A stretch of DNA of 64,000 nucleotides from Phytopythium helicoides (Eukaryota; Oomycota; Peronosporomycetes; Pythiales; Pythiaceae), in the NCBI GenBank assembly GCA_024867545.1, contig JANFNE010000073.1, positions 124,001 to 188,000 on the forward strand, written 5' to 3'. Below the pieces are notes generated by a model. It ran no database searches. It saw only the letters and a program-made list of their open reading frames with translations, and was not told where the DNA came from. Shown one piece after another: positions 63,375 to 64,000 of this stretch. Every line of letters starts with the position of its first letter. Positions within the stretch are counted from its first letter, which is position 1. A program made the position numbers and the translations under genes.

Positions 63375-64000
63375 TGCAATATTTCACAAAGACTACGAGC
63401 AGCTTATGGACTCTGAAGGGGTGTCTGTCTTTGTAGTCGAGCGGGCACTCCAATTGTATCGGTCTCTTCAGTGGATTACTTACCTCTCAATTTTTGCGAA
63501 GACCAAAGAACGTGAACGTGCGTTGATATACCTACACAACACTAATGCATGCTAAATCTTTCTTTCTGGTAGAGCAGGCGATTGGAGAGGTACTTCCACA
63601 GAGAGTTGGACTAGTTTTTGACGCGTGGTCATTTAATTCTGAGCACTACGTCAATATGTTTGTCTGCATGTCACACGATGGCAAACGAGAAGATGCTTTG
63701 CTTGGAATCGCTCTGCTACTTAACAGTAAAGATGACGATCTTACTGCATCCTGCCATGTAAAGTTCATCGAATTCATGTTAAGTCTATTCAATCGCAACA
63801 AAACGCATTTCTTGTATGTTGTCGGTCTGAATGTTCCCCTTATCGGATGTGGAAGTCATTGATTGAATTTAACAGTACAAAAGAATCTAGAGGCGTCGCT
63901 GAGCAAAATTCACAATCTGATAGTCAAGATAAAGCACTCTTCTTACGATTCTCACACTCTCAAATAAAGTTGTGGTTTTTCCCCGGTGCTTGGACAGTGT
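63375..64000 (+). pseudogene. Decayed hAT-superfamily transposase (right end beyond window)
   Basis: Fragments in successive frames resemble hAT transposases: a DYEQLM...LYRSLQWITYL segment (from ~63390) like the helical region before the catalytic core; then QRVGLVFDAWSFNSEHYVNMF (~63600), matching the hAT G-L-x-F-D-x-W-[ST] block with the first catalytic Asp; a FIEFMLSLFNRN segment; and FLYVVGLNVPLIGCGSH (~63810), matching the V-G-D-N-C...P-L-x-G-C-x-S-H block with an internal loss. Directly after SH comes TGA where active copies have Arg, and the same frame then continues LNLTVQKNL. Stops, a frame change near 63560 and the deletion show the copy is dead. It extends past the window edge. 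Confidence 0.65.

Overview
The window looks like a stretch of nuclear genome from an oomycete (Phytophthora/Pythium-like stramenopile). The evidence is short GT-AG introns (58-101 nt), start-proximal sequences resembling the oomycete initiator/flanking-promoter core (GCTCATTYYNCAWTTT-like), compact gene spacing, and lineage-type content: a Fanzor nuclease, a tandem MATE cluster and expanded small gene families. Exons were joined by eye; every spliced model keeps its reading frame and uses GT-AG introns. Gene assignments rest on motif recognition, not database searches.

Layout. 0-16.6 kb: the 5' end of a USP7-like MATH gene (runs off the left edge), a KDM5-type histone H3K4 demethylase, a bubblegum-type acyl-CoA synthetase-like protein that has lost its ATP-binding motifs, three tandem cysteine-containing PX-like genes, and an Old Yellow Enzyme. 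17.2-19.3 kb: an intact 690-aa Fanzor (eukaryotic TnpB relative) with its RuvC D/E/D residues and zinc ribbon. 19.8-25.1 kb: a membrane-anchored multicopper oxidase converging on a six-exon MSH3-like mismatch repair gene. 26.4 kb: another PX-like gene. 28.2-35.7 kb: four tandem members of a family I do not recognise, defined by an F-[LV]-F-[FY]-x-G-S-E box and a terminal PVFFSP box. 36.5-45.9 kb: housekeeping genes (Met17-type sulfhydrylase, a ten-exon coiled-coil protein, proteasome subunit PSMD13/Rpn9, a six-PH-domain protein). 46.3-48.0 kb: a PX-like gene and its tandem copy broken by one TGG-to-TGA change. 48.8-60.3 kb: four MATE transporters; the last two form a large inverted repeat around a CDC25/Acr2-like phosphatase, with three copies of a 0.6-0.96 kb repeat. 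60.9-64 kb: a PDZ-like/TLDc protein and a decayed hAT transposase that reaches the right edge.

How parts relate. The MATE exporters, the Acr2-like phosphatase/arsenate reductase and the TLDc protein could together form a detoxification or stress neighbourhood; this is inference from co-location. The strongest candidates for new biology are the Fanzor locus with its putative guide RNA tail and the FLFY-GSE/PVFFSP family. Next are the cysteine-bearing PX-like family, the acyl-CoA synthetase pseudoenzyme, and the MATE inverted repeat, in which exon 2 and the flank are nearly identical while the introns are unrelated.
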